The translations under genes and the position numbers were made by a program. Shown here one piece after another: positions 1-6,298 of a stretch of 12,390 nt of DNA. The first letter of the stretch is position 1; each line of letters opens with the position of its first letter. The notes below the pieces were generated by a model. It did not search any database. It saw nothing but the letters and a program-made list of their open reading frames with translations, and was not told the origin of the DNA. The DNA lies in the NCBI GenBank assembly GCA_903911165.1, contig CAIWCQ010000478.1, forward strand, positions 1-12,390, read 5' to 3'. The stretch comes from an uncultured Actinomycetes bacterium (lineage in GTDB: Bacteria > Actinomycetota > Actinomycetes > Mycobacteriales > Mycobacteriaceae).

Positions 1-171
1 CGCGGCCGTGCTGAGGATGTCGGCATCGACGAGCTTGCCCCACAACGTGGTGTCGAACCGCTGTTCACGACCATCCAGTTCGCGTTGGTGCTGCGGCGTG
101 CACACCGCTTCGGCAATGGTGCCGACCAGTCCGGAAAGGTCCTGCGCTGCCTCTGGTTTGGTGAAATCCAT
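1..171 (-). CDS. fadE27: Acyl-CoA dehydrogenase FadE27 (ChsE5), N-terminal part, cut by window edge
   Basis: Only the first 57 codons are in the window, starting MDFTKPEAAQDLSG and open to base 1. The start ATG (171-169) follows the fadE26 stop after 16 bp that contain an AAGGAAG ribosome site, so the two genes form an operon. In M. tuberculosis FadE27 (ChsE5, Rv3505) pairs with FadE26 (ChsE4) as an alpha2beta2 acyl-CoA dehydrogenase. That complex introduces the first double bond in the cholesterol side chain, acting on 3-oxo-cholest-4-en-26-oyl-CoA. The visible segment is the N-terminal helical domain and carries no catalytic residue. Identity rests on the gene neighbourhood (fadE26, fdxD, hsd4A) and on the N-terminal sequence. 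Confidence 0.82.
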   Translation of the reverse strand, partial: MDFTKPEAAQDLSGLVGTIAEAVCTPQHQRELDGREQRFDTTLWGKLVDADILSTAA

Positions 172-187
172 GTCGCTTCCTTGATTT

Positions 188-1369
188 CTAGCGATTGGCC
201 CTGGGAAGACCCAGTGCCGTCATGCCGATGATGTCGCGCTGGACCTCGTTGGTTCCGCCGCCGAAGGTCAGTATCAGTGACGAGCGATGCATCCGTTCGA
301 CGCGGCCGCGCAGCAGCGCTCCCGGTGACTCCTGGCGTAGGGTGGCCGACGGGCCGAGGATCTCCATGAGCAGCCGGTAGGCCTCGGTGGCGAATTCGGT
401 ACCGAACACCTTGGCCGCTGAGGCGTCCGCCGCCGACGGTGCCTCGGCTTCGGCGGAGGCCAGTTCCCAGTTGATCAACTTCAGGTACTCGGCCTTGGCG
501 TGGACGCGGGCCAGGTTGAGTTGCACCCATTCGGAATCGATGAGCCGCGCACCGCGGGCGTCCTTGGTGTTCTGCGCCCACTCACGAACCTGGTTGAGCG
601 CGGTGAAAATCGGCTGTGCTGAGACCAAGGCCACCCGCTCGTGGTTGAGCTGATTGGTGACCAGCTTCCAGCCGCCGTTCTCCTCACCGACCCGATTACC
701 GACCGGAACCCGCACATCGGAGTAGTAGGTCGCGCTGGTGCCGGCGCCGGCCATCGTGTGCACCGGCGTCCAGGAGAAGCCCTCCGCGTTGGTCGGCACG
801 ATCAGCACGGAGATGCCGCGGTGCTTCTTGGCCTCGGTGTTGGTGCGCACCGCGAGCCAGACGTAGTCGGCGTACTGGATCAGGCTGGTCCACATCTTCT
901 GGCCGTTGATCACGTACTCGTCGCCTTCGCGGACGGCGGTGGTGCGCAGCGCCGCGAGATCGGTGCCTGCACCCGGCTCGGAGTAACCGATCGAGAAGTG
1001 GATGTCGCCCGAGGCGATCTTGGGGAGGTAGAACTTCTTCTGCTCCTCGGTGCCGAACGCCATGATGGTCGGTGCGACGCTGTTGATCGTTAGGAACGGG
1101 ACCGGGGCGCCGGCGACGGCGGCTTCGTCGGTGAAGATGAGTTGGTCCATGGTGGAGCGGGCCTGGCCGCCGTATTCCACCGGCCAGCCCAGGGCCAGCC
1201 AGCCGTCGCGACCCATCTGCGCCACCGTCTCCCGGTAGACGTCCCCGCTGCCGTATTCGCCGCTGGTGGACATCAGGGCCTCGCGGCGCTCCGGGGTGAT
1301 CAGGCCGGCGAAGTAGGCGCGCAACTCGCGCTGCAACTGCTCCTGCTCCGGTGTGTAGCTGATCCGCAT
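188..1369 (-). CDS. fadE26: Acyl-CoA dehydrogenase FadE26 (ChsE4), steroid side-chain beta-oxidation
   Basis: A 393-residue flavoprotein subunit, the usual family length. Visible motifs are the acyl-CoA dehydrogenase signature SEPGAGTD (130-137), NGQKMWTS (155-162), LNHERVAL (241-248) and the C-terminal GGTNEVQRD (371-379) near the FAD site. E244 in the NHER segment is my candidate for the catalytic base. With FadE27 it should form the ChsE4-ChsE5 heterotetramer, which in M. tuberculosis has only two FAD sites and an enlarged pocket for sterol CoA esters. The ATG at 1369 was chosen because GGAGGTCA lies about 8 bases upstream and because MRISYTPEQEQLQ is a typical ACAD beginning. The same frame stays open far upstream over hsd4A, but that extension is not protein-like. 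Expression is probably repressed by KstR through the site 54 bp upstream. Confidence 0.93.
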   Translation of the reverse strand: MRISYTPEQEQLQRELRAYFAGLITPERREALMSTSGEYGSGDVYRETVAQMGRDGWLALGWPVEYGGQARSTMDQLIFTDEAAVAGAPVPFLTINSVAPTIMAFGTEEQKKFYLPKIASGDIHFSIGYSEPGAGTDLAALRTTAVREGDEYVINGQKMWTSLIQYADYVWLAVRTNTEAKKHRGISVLIVPTNAEGFSWTPVHTMAGAGTSATYYSDVRVPVGNRVGEENGGWKLVTNQLNHERVALVSAQPIFTALNQVREWAQNTKDARGARLIDSEWVQLNLARVHAKAEYLKLINWELASAEAEAPSAADASAAKVFGTEFATEAYRLLMEILGPSATLRQESPGALLRGRVERMHRSSLILTFGGGTNEVQRDIIGMTALGLPRANR

Positions 1370-1422
1370 GCGATCTGACCTCCGCGCTCGATGACTGTGG
1401 GCGACCCGCCGCCCCCCTTGGT

Positions 1423-1436
1423 TGTAACACGTTCTA
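1423..1436. promoter_or_regulatory. KstR operator between fadE26 and fdxD
   Basis: The sequence TGTAACACGTTCTA matches every fixed position of the mycobacterial KstR consensus TnnAACnnGTTnnA. It lies in the divergent intergenic region (1370-1542), 54 bp from the fadE26 start and about 107 bp from fdxD, so one palindrome can serve both operons. KstR is a TetR-family repressor relieved by 3-oxo-cholestenoyl-CoA type ligands. A possible -10 for the rightward unit is TATCGT at 1484-1489; I see no convincing -35. Confidence 0.85.
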
Positions 1437-1542
1437 GTCTGAGTTTCCAGCGGCGTCAGACCAGCGGCCGACAGATCCGGTCGTATCGTGGTGTTGCCAC
1501 AGGGCCGGCACGCCACGGAGCCGGGACCAAAAGGAGGTAGTG

Positions 1543-1734
1543 ATGCGAATCGCCGTCGACCGTGATCGCTGTGAGGGTAACGCCGTCTGTCTGGGAATTG
1601 CGCCCGAGTTGTTCGAACTCGACGACGAGGACTACGTGATTGTGACGGCCGACCCCATTCCGGCCGATCAGGAGGATGTGGCCGAACAGGCCATCGCCGA
1701 ATGTCCGCGCGCGGCGCTGACACGCTTGGACTAG
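1543..1734 (+). CDS. fdxD: Ferredoxin FdxD, [3Fe-4S] type
   Basis: A 63-residue low-potential electron carrier. Cysteines are C10, C16 and C54 followed by Pro, giving C-x5-C...CP. The position that would carry a fourth ligand in a [4Fe-4S] protein (residue 13) is Asn, as in the CxxNxxC family of mycobacterial ferredoxins, so a 3Fe-4S or unusual cluster is expected. The gene lies in the KstR-controlled cholesterol locus upstream of hsd4A and may donate electrons to a steroid P450 or another oxygenase; that partner is inference. Two overlapping starts exist: GTG at 1540 and ATG at 1543. The ATG is preferred because AAGGAGGT (1531-1538) is then at a normal spacing. Confidence 0.92.
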   Translation: MRIAVDRDRCEGNAVCLGIAPELFELDDEDYVIVTADPIPADQEDVAEQAIAECPRAALTRLD

Positions 1735-1747
1735 AGGTATTCATAAT

Positions 1748-2662
1748 TTGAGCGCGAATGAGCAAATGACCGATCTGTCCGGTCGCGTTGCGGTGGTCAC
1801 CGGGGCCGCGGCAGGCCTGGGTCGCGCCGAGGCGATCGGACTGGCCCGCTCCGGGGCCACCGTCGTCGTCAACGACATGGCGGCCGCTCTTGACGTTTCC
1901 GACGTGCTCGACGAGATCGCCGCCGCCGGCGCCAAGGCCGTCGCGGTAGCCGGTGACATCAGTGCGCGAAGCACCGCCGACGAACTCATCACCTGTGCCG
2001 AAGGCCTCGGTGGGCTCGATATCGTGGTCAACAATGCCGGCATCACCCGGGACCGGATGTTGTTCAACATGACCGATGAGGACTGGGACGCGGTCATCGC
2101 CGTCCACCTTCGCGGCCATTTTCTGCTTACCCGCAATGCCGCCACCTACTGGAGAAGCCGGGCGAAAGACACCGGCGGATCGGTGTACGGCCGAATCATC
2201 AACACCTCCTCGGAGGCGGGTCTGATGGGTCCGGTCGGCCAGGCCAACTATGGGGCGGCAAAAGCCGGCATCAGCGCACTCACCCTGACGGCGGCCCGCG
2301 CGCTGGGACGCTACGGAGTGTGCGCCAATGCGATCTGCCCCCGCGCGCGCACCGCGATGACGGCCGATGTCTTCGGTGCGGCACCGCAGTTGGCCGACGG
2401 CGAGATCGATCCGCTTTCGCCCGAACACGTGGTCAGCCTGGTGCGCTTCTTGGCCTCACCGGCAGCCGATGCGGTTAACGGGCAGGTGTTCGTGGTGTAC
2501 GGACCAACCGTTGCACTGGTGGCGGCACCGACGGCCGAGCACCACTTCCACGCTGACGGCCAGTCCTGGGACCCGGCCGCGCTGAGCGCCGAGATGCGTG
2601 AGTACTTCGCTGATCGTGACCCCGAGCGCACCTTTGGTGCGACGGGACTGATGCCGGACTGA
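1748..2662 (+). CDS. hsd4A: Hsd4A-type short-chain dehydrogenase (17beta-hydroxysteroid / 3-hydroxyacyl-CoA dehydrogenase)
   Basis: A 304-residue classical SDR. The NAD-binding TGAAAGLG is at 18-25, NNAG at 95-98, and the catalytic set is S155, Y168 and K172 (YGAAK). D43 after the second beta strand favours NAD over NADP. Its position directly after fdxD and opposite fadE26 matches Rv3502c of M. tuberculosis. In M. neoaurum Hsd4A acts both on the C17 hydroxyl of steroids and as a 3-hydroxyacyl-CoA dehydrogenase in side-chain beta-oxidation. TTG at 1748 is used because GAGGTAT lies about 9 bases upstream and overlaps the end of fdxD; an ATG at 1766 is an alternative without a clear ribosome site. 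The gene converges on otsA with 3 bp between stops. Confidence 0.88.
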   Translation: MSANEQMTDLSGRVAVVTGAAAGLGRAEAIGLARSGATVVVNDMAAALDVSDVLDEIAAAGAKAVAVAGDISARSTADELITCAEGLGGLDIVVNNAGITRDRMLFNMTDEDWDAVIAVHLRGHFLLTRNAATYWRSRAKDTGGSVYGRIINTSSEAGLMGPVGQANYGAAKAGISALTLTAARALGRYGVCANAICPRARTAMTADVFGAAPQLADGEIDPLSPEHVVSLVRFLASPAADAVNGQVFVVYGPTVALVAAPTAEHHFHADGQSWDPAALSAEMREYFADRDPERTFGATGLMPD

Positions 2663-2665
2663 CGG

Positions 2666-4117
2666 CTAGCCCGACTTGGTATCGGCCAGCGCGTCGAGAA
2701 ACGATCTGGCCCAGCGGTCAAGATCATGGGTCAGTACCTGACGTCGCAACGCGCGCATGCGACGCCGGCCCTCCTCAGGTGTCTGGTTCAGGGCGGCCTC
2801 GATGGCGTCCTTGACGCCCTCGGGGTCATGCGGATTGGTCAGATAGGCCTGATGCAATTCGGCTGCCGCACCGGTGAATTCGCTGAGCACCAGAGCTCCA
2901 CCAAGATCGCTGCGGCAGGCGACGTACTCCTTGGCCACGAGGTTCATGCCATCCCGCAGCGCGGTGACCAGCATGACATCGCTGGCGACAAAGAAGGCGA
3001 TCAGTTCGTCGCGCGGTACGGCCCGGTGCATGTACCGAACCACCTGATGGTCGACCTCGCTGTATTCGCCGTTGATGTGGCCGACCTGTTGCTCGATGTC
3101 GTTACGTAATAGGCGGTAGCTGTCGACTCGTTCCCGGCTTGGCGTCGCCAGCTGAATCAGCACGGTGTCGTCACGCTTGGCCCGGCCTTCGGCAAGCAAT
3201 TCGGCGAACGCCCTGAGCCGCACCTCAATGCCCTTGGTGTAGTCGAGTCGGTCCACTCCAAGCAAGATTTTCCGCGGGTTTCCCAACTCGGCCCGGATCT
3301 CCTTGGCGCGGCGACGGATGTTGGCATCACGTGCTCTGAGGTCGAGTTCCGCCGAGTCGATGGAGATGGGAAACGCGCCCACCTTAACTTTGCGATGACC
3401 GAGGTCGACTTCGCCGAATCGGGACCGCACCCCGATGGAGGCGCGTGACGTCTCGGCTCCGGCCAGTCGCCGCGCCAGGAGCAGAAAGTTCTGTGCGCCA
3501 CCGGCGAGATGAAATCCGACGAGATCGGCTCCCAGTAACCCTTCAATGATCTCGGCGCGCCAGGGCAACTGCATGAAGATCTCGACCGGCGGGAACGGGA
3601 TGTGCATGAAAAACCCGATGGTGAGGTCGGGTCGGAGGCTGCGCAGCATCTTCGGCACCAGTTGCAACTGGTAGTCCTGAACCCAGACCGTGGCGTTCGG
3701 GGCCGCAGCCCGCGAGGTGGCTTCCGCGAAGCGCCGGTTGACGTCGACGTAGCGGTCCCACCAGCGGCGCTCGTAGACGGGTTTGACGATCAGGTCGTGG
3801 TAGAGCGGCCACAGCGTGGCGTTGGAGAATCCCTCGTAGTAGTCCGCGACGTCGCCGTCGTCGAGTCGGACGGGATGAAGTTGCAGGCCGTTCTCGACGA
3901 TCGGGTCCTCGTCGGCGTCGACCACGCCGGGCCAGCCGATCCATGCTCCCCGGTTGCGCCGCAGCAGCGGCTCCAGGGCCGTGACCAGGCCACCCGGGCT
4001 GCGTTTGAAGACAACGGTTCCGTCCGGCTGCGGCTCCATGTCGATGGGCAGCCGGTTGGCGACCACCACGAAGTCGGAGGCTCCGTCCCCTGGGGATCCG
4101 GCGGCTCCGGTGCCCAC
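2666..4117 (-). CDS. otsA: Trehalose-6-phosphate synthase OtsA (GT20)
   Basis: A 483-residue cytosolic glycosyltransferase that joins glucose from UDP- or ADP-glucose to glucose-6-phosphate, the first OtsA-OtsB step of trehalose synthesis. Conserved elements of the GT20 family are all present: ANRLP with R22, GGL at 42-44, W103, [11 protein letters not shown] with D148, FFMHIPFP with H172, [11 protein letters not shown] with R290 and K295, and [11 protein letters not shown] with D389 and E397. The start is GTG at 4117, immediately after the TAG of the 54-codon upstream ORF. The GAGG ribosome site lies inside that ORF's last codons, so translation is probably coupled. The first 14 residues are Gly/Ala-rich and likely disordered. 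Trehalose here also feeds the mycobacterial glycolipids. Confidence 0.96.
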   Translation of the reverse strand: MGTGAAGSPGDGASDFVVVANRLPIDMEPQPDGTVVFKRSPGGLVTALEPLLRRNRGAWIGWPGVVDADEDPIVENGLQLHPVRLDDGDVADYYEGFSNATLWPLYHDLIVKPVYERRWWDRYVDVNRRFAEATSRAAAPNATVWVQDYQLQLVPKMLRSLRPDLTIGFFMHIPFPPVEIFMQLPWRAEIIEGLLGADLVGFHLAGGAQNFLLLARRLAGAETSRASIGVRSRFGEVDLGHRKVKVGAFPISIDSAELDLRARDANIRRRAKEIRAELGNPRKILLGVDRLDYTKGIEVRLRAFAELLAEGRAKRDDTVLIQLATPSRERVDSYRLLRNDIEQQVGHINGEYSEVDHQVVRYMHRAVPRDELIAFFVASDVMLVTALRDGMNLVAKEYVACRSDLGGALVLSEFTGAAAELHQAYLTNPHDPEGVKDAIEAALNQTPEEGRRRMRALRRQVLTHDLDRWARSFLDALADTKSG

Positions 4118-4282
4118 CTAGACCTCGAGCTTGGCAGGCCCAATACCGAGCATCGAGAGGAACACCCGGCATTCGTCGGCGTCGGTGGCATAGGCGGCCA
4201 CCACGCGCCTGGCCTGGCGGGCCGTGTTGTCGGCCAGTGGTTCCACATCGACGATATCGGCGGGGTCAGTTTTTGCGGGCAT
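4118..4282 (-). CDS. Small conserved protein upstream of otsA (Rv3489-like), 54 aa
   Basis: A 54-residue ORF beginning MPAKTDPADIVDVEPLADN and ending IGPAKLEV. It sits directly before otsA in the same reading frame, with only the TAG stop at 4120-4118 between the last Val and the GTG of otsA. I equate it by position and size with the short unknown gene before otsA in M. tuberculosis (Rv3489); that match is from memory. The sequence is mildly acidic at the N terminus and has a basic helix-like stretch (RQARRVVAAYA) in the middle; no known domain is recognised. The start ATG at 4282 sits 7 bases after a TAGGAT -10, which suggests a leaderless mRNA. Function is unknown; it may be an OtsA accessory or a translational leader. 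Confidence 0.75.
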   Translation of the reverse strand: MPAKTDPADIVDVEPLADNTARQARRVVAAYATDADECRVFLSMLGIGPAKLEV

Positions 4283-4289
4283 GGTCCTA

Positions 4290-4295
4290 ATCCTA
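4290..4295 (-). promoter_or_regulatory. -10 element of a leaderless promoter for the otsA unit
   Basis: On the leftward strand TAGGAT (TAnnnT) is followed by TAGGACC and then the ATG at 4282. That places the expected transcription start on or next to the A of ATG, and there is no ribosome site in between. This is the mycobacterial leaderless pattern. It lies next to an 8-bp palindrome TCCTAGGA (4291-4298). No clear -35 is visible. Confidence 0.55.
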
Positions 4296-4327
4296 GGACA
4301 CGGCTTCGGGGCACTTGTGGCTGCCGG

Positions 4328-4378
4328 GCTGCTGGATTGATCCCTGCGCTGCTGGATTGATCTTTACGGGCTGCTGGA
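4328..4378. repeat. Tandem direct repeat GCTGCTGGATTGATC, two full copies and one partial
   Basis: Identical 15-bp copies lie at 4328-4342 and 4348-4362 with a 20-bp period. A third partial copy GCTGCTGGA is at 4370-4378, inside the last codons of the leftward secreted-protein gene. The array lies across the 3' end and downstream region of that gene, between it and the otsA promoter. It may be a local duplication by slippage; no protein-binding role is evident. Confidence 0.8.
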
Positions 4379-4705
4379 CAGCGTGGACCGTGGCTGAACG
4401 GCGGGCATGCTGTCCTGGCCCATCGCGTAGCAGACCGCGGACTCCCAGCCGCCGGTGCACGGATAGCCGTTGATATTGGGCACCAGATTTTCGCCAACCC
4501 CGGACACGGTTGTCGAGGTCTCGACCCCGGTGCCGGAGTATTGCACCTCCCCGGCCGGAACGCCGGTCTCCACCTGGCCGGTGCCCGGAACGGGAACCGG
4601 TTCCGGCGCGGGCAGTGGCTCAGCCTGAGCAGTCGGAGCGGCCAGGGCCGCGACGGCCAGCATGGCGGCGGTCAACAGCGTGGCGTCTCGGAAATCGACC
4701 TGCAT
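4364..4705 (-). CDS. Small secreted proline-rich protein, unknown function
   Basis: A 113-residue exported protein. Residues 1-28 form a signal peptide: a short N region, a hydrophobic core at about 9-23, and a signal peptidase I site AQA-EP after residue 28. There is no lipobox cysteine, so it is not a lipoprotein. The mature part begins with a Pro-rich segment (EPLPAPEPVPVPG) and continues with a Ser/Thr/Gly-rich stretch. It ends with a region holding two cysteines, C83 and C92, separated by eight residues, that could form a disulfide in the cell envelope. I do not recognise a family. The ATG at 4705 is preferred over in-frame starts up to 4741 because GAAGGGG precedes it and the signal peptide then begins normally. 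It is divergent from the SDR at 4829. Confidence 0.78.
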   Translation of the reverse strand: MQVDFRDATLLTAAMLAVAALAAPTAQAEPLPAPEPVPVPGTGQVETGVPAGEVQYSGTGVETSTTVSGVGENLVPNINGYPCTGGWESAVCYAMGQDSMPAVQPRSTLSSSP

Positions 4706-4828
4706 GACTACCCCTTCGCGAACTCCGACACCGGATGCCAAATACTACTGTCAGAGTCTCAGACCCGACCCATCTGGGTTTTCAGCTCGCGGCCCGATTG
4801 GATCGCGGTCAGACCGAAGGAGCGCTGA

Positions 4829-5674
4829 ATGCAACTCTCGTTCACCGACCGGACCTACCTCGTCACCGGCGGCGGTAGCGGCATCGGCAAGGGGGTGGCC
4901 GCCGGCCTGGCCCTATCGGGTGCCAAGGTGGTGATCGTCGGCCGCAATGCCGAACGGCTTGCGGCGGCGGCCGCGGAGATCACCGAAGCGATAGCCTCCG
5001 CCGGGCCGACAGTCGGCGCTGTGATGGCGCAACCGGCCGACGTGACCGACGAGGATCAGGTCGCTGGCCTCATCGAGGTGGCGGTGGCATGGAACGGTGG
5101 GCTGCACGGCGTGGTGCATTGCGCCGGGGGATCGGAAACCATCGGCCCGGTCACCCAGATTGATTCCGAAGCCTGGCGGCGGACCGTGGACCTCAACGTC
5201 AACGGCACCATGTATGTGCTCAAACATTCCGCGCGGGAGATGGTCCGCGGCGGCGGCGGATCCTTCGTCGGTATCTCCTCGATCGCAGCGAGCAACGTCC
5301 ACCGGTGGTTCGGCGCCTACGGTGTGAGCAAGTCCGCGCTGGATCATCTGATGATGCTGGCGGCCGACGAACTCGGCCCGTCCTGGGTACGGGTCAACGG
5401 CATCCGGCCCGGACTGATCCGCACCGAACTCGTGGAGGTGCTGCTGAGTTCTCCGGAAGTCAGCGAGGATTACCGCCAGTGCACTCCACTGCCGCGGGTC
5501 GGTGAGGTCACCGATGTCGCGAACCTGGCGATGTTCCTGCTCAGTGACGCGGCCGGCTGGATCACCGGCCAGGTGATCAACGTCGACGGCGGTCACGGAC
5601 TGCGGCGCGGCCCGGATCTGTCGGGGATGCTGGAACCCCTCTTCGGTGCCGATGGACTCCGCGGTGTGGTCTGA
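4829..5674 (+). CDS. SDR-family oxidoreductase
   Basis: A 281-residue classical short-chain dehydrogenase/reductase. It has the cofactor motif TGGGSGIG (13-20), an Arg at 39 (VGRN) that suggests NADP, HCAGG (97-101) in place of the usual NNAG, and catalytic S151, Y164 and K168 (YGVSK). The C-terminal ITGQVINVDGG is typical of the FabG-like branch. The ATG at 4829 has AAGGAG (4817-4822) 6 bases upstream. The stop is followed after 8 bp by the DUF427 gene, so the two are probably co-transcribed. The substrate cannot be read from the sequence. The nearby steroid genes are suggestive, but otsA and the secreted-protein gene lie in between on the other strand and no KstR site is seen upstream. Confidence 0.9.
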   Translation: MQLSFTDRTYLVTGGGSGIGKGVAAGLALSGAKVVIVGRNAERLAAAAAEITEAIASAGPTVGAVMAQPADVTDEDQVAGLIEVAVAWNGGLHGVVHCAGGSETIGPVTQIDSEAWRRTVDLNVNGTMYVLKHSAREMVRGGGGSFVGISSIAASNVHRWFGAYGVSKSALDHLMMLAADELGPSWVRVNGIRPGLIRTELVEVLLSSPEVSEDYRQCTPLPRVGEVTDVANLAMFLLSDAAGWITGQVINVDGGHGLRRGPDLSGMLEPLFGADGLRGVV

Positions 5675-5682
5675 GGTGTGCG

Positions 5683-6183
5683 ATGACCTCGCTGCCGCGT
5701 CCTGATACACCCGGCCCGGGCCAGGAGTCGGTGTGGGACTACCCGCGGCCACCGCGGCTGGAACGTTTTCGGGGACTGGTCACCGTGGAGTTCGCCGGTA
5801 GGGTGATCGCCTCCACCGACCGCGCCTGGCGGGTCCTGGAGACCAGCCACCCGCCGACCTATTACCTGCCGCGGGAGGCGTTCGCCGACTCGGTACTGCG
5901 TGACGCCCCCGGCCAGTCGTGGTGCGAGTGGAAGGGCCAGGCCCGCTACTTCGACATTGTCGCCGGGGCGATGATCGCCAGCAAAGCGGCGTGGAGTTAT
6001 TCCACGCCGACGCCGGATTTCGAGCCGATCACCGATGCTGTAGCCGTGATGGCCGCCCAGATGGACCGCTGCACCGTCAACGGCGAAACAGCGGTGGCGC
6101 AACCAGGTGGCTTCTACGGCGGCTGGATCACCAGCGGAGTCGTCGGACCGTTCAAGGGCGGCCCGGGCACCGCGGGTTGGTGA
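5683..6183 (+). CDS. DUF427 (PF04248-type) protein
   Basis: A 166-residue protein of the DUF427 family, a small beta-rich fold of unknown biochemical role common in actinobacteria. The family hallmark CEWKG is at 81-85, followed by QARYFDI. The N-terminal VWDYPRPPRLE and the sequence VEFAGRVIASTDRAWRVLET are also typical. It starts 8 bp after the SDR stop, with TGAGGTG overlapping that stop as the ribosome site, so it forms a two-gene unit with the SDR. DUF427 genes are often found beside oxidoreductases, but no reaction is established. A probable cytosolic location follows from the absence of a signal peptide or membrane segment. Confidence 0.9.
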   Translation: MTSLPRPDTPGPGQESVWDYPRPPRLERFRGLVTVEFAGRVIASTDRAWRVLETSHPPTYYLPREAFADSVLRDAPGQSWCEWKGQARYFDIVAGAMIASKAAWSYSTPTPDFEPITDAVAVMAAQMDRCTVNGETAVAQPGGFYGGWITSGVVGPFKGGPGTAGW

Positions 6184-6204
6184 TGACCAGCCCATTATGA
6201 CCGG

Positions 6205-6231
6205 TTCACCACGGCGAAACACGGCCGAAAC
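6205..6231 (+). promoter_or_regulatory. GlnR-type binding site upstream of amt
   Basis: Three half-sites recur every 11 bp: TTCAC (6205-6209), GAAAC (6216-6220) and GAAAC (6227-6231). This fits the actinobacterial GlnR pattern gTnAC-n6-GaAAC and the mycobacterial AC-n9-AC rule (AC at 6208, 6219 and 6230). It lies 68-94 bp before the amt start, in the 115-bp gap after the DUF427 gene. GlnR activates nitrogen uptake genes under nitrogen limitation, which fits the downstream transporter. Confidence 0.7.
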
Positions 6232-6298
6232 ATCCCTGCCGCGTCTCTGAAACACCACCCAGACATTCTCTTCGGCGACCGTCGAAGGAGTTTCGAAG

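Noticed and set aside
1370..2428. Leftward open frame extending fadE26 to 746 residues
   Set aside because: The extension is antisense to hsd4A and the intergenic region, crosses the KstR site, and is Arg/Gly/Pro-rich without family motifs. FadE26 ends where the ACAD fold begins, at ATG 1369, with a good ribosome site.
3602..4360. Rightward 252-codon frame opposite otsA
   Set aside because: It covers the conserved otsA coding strand and the small upstream ORF; its residue mix is that of an antisense frame in GC-rich DNA.
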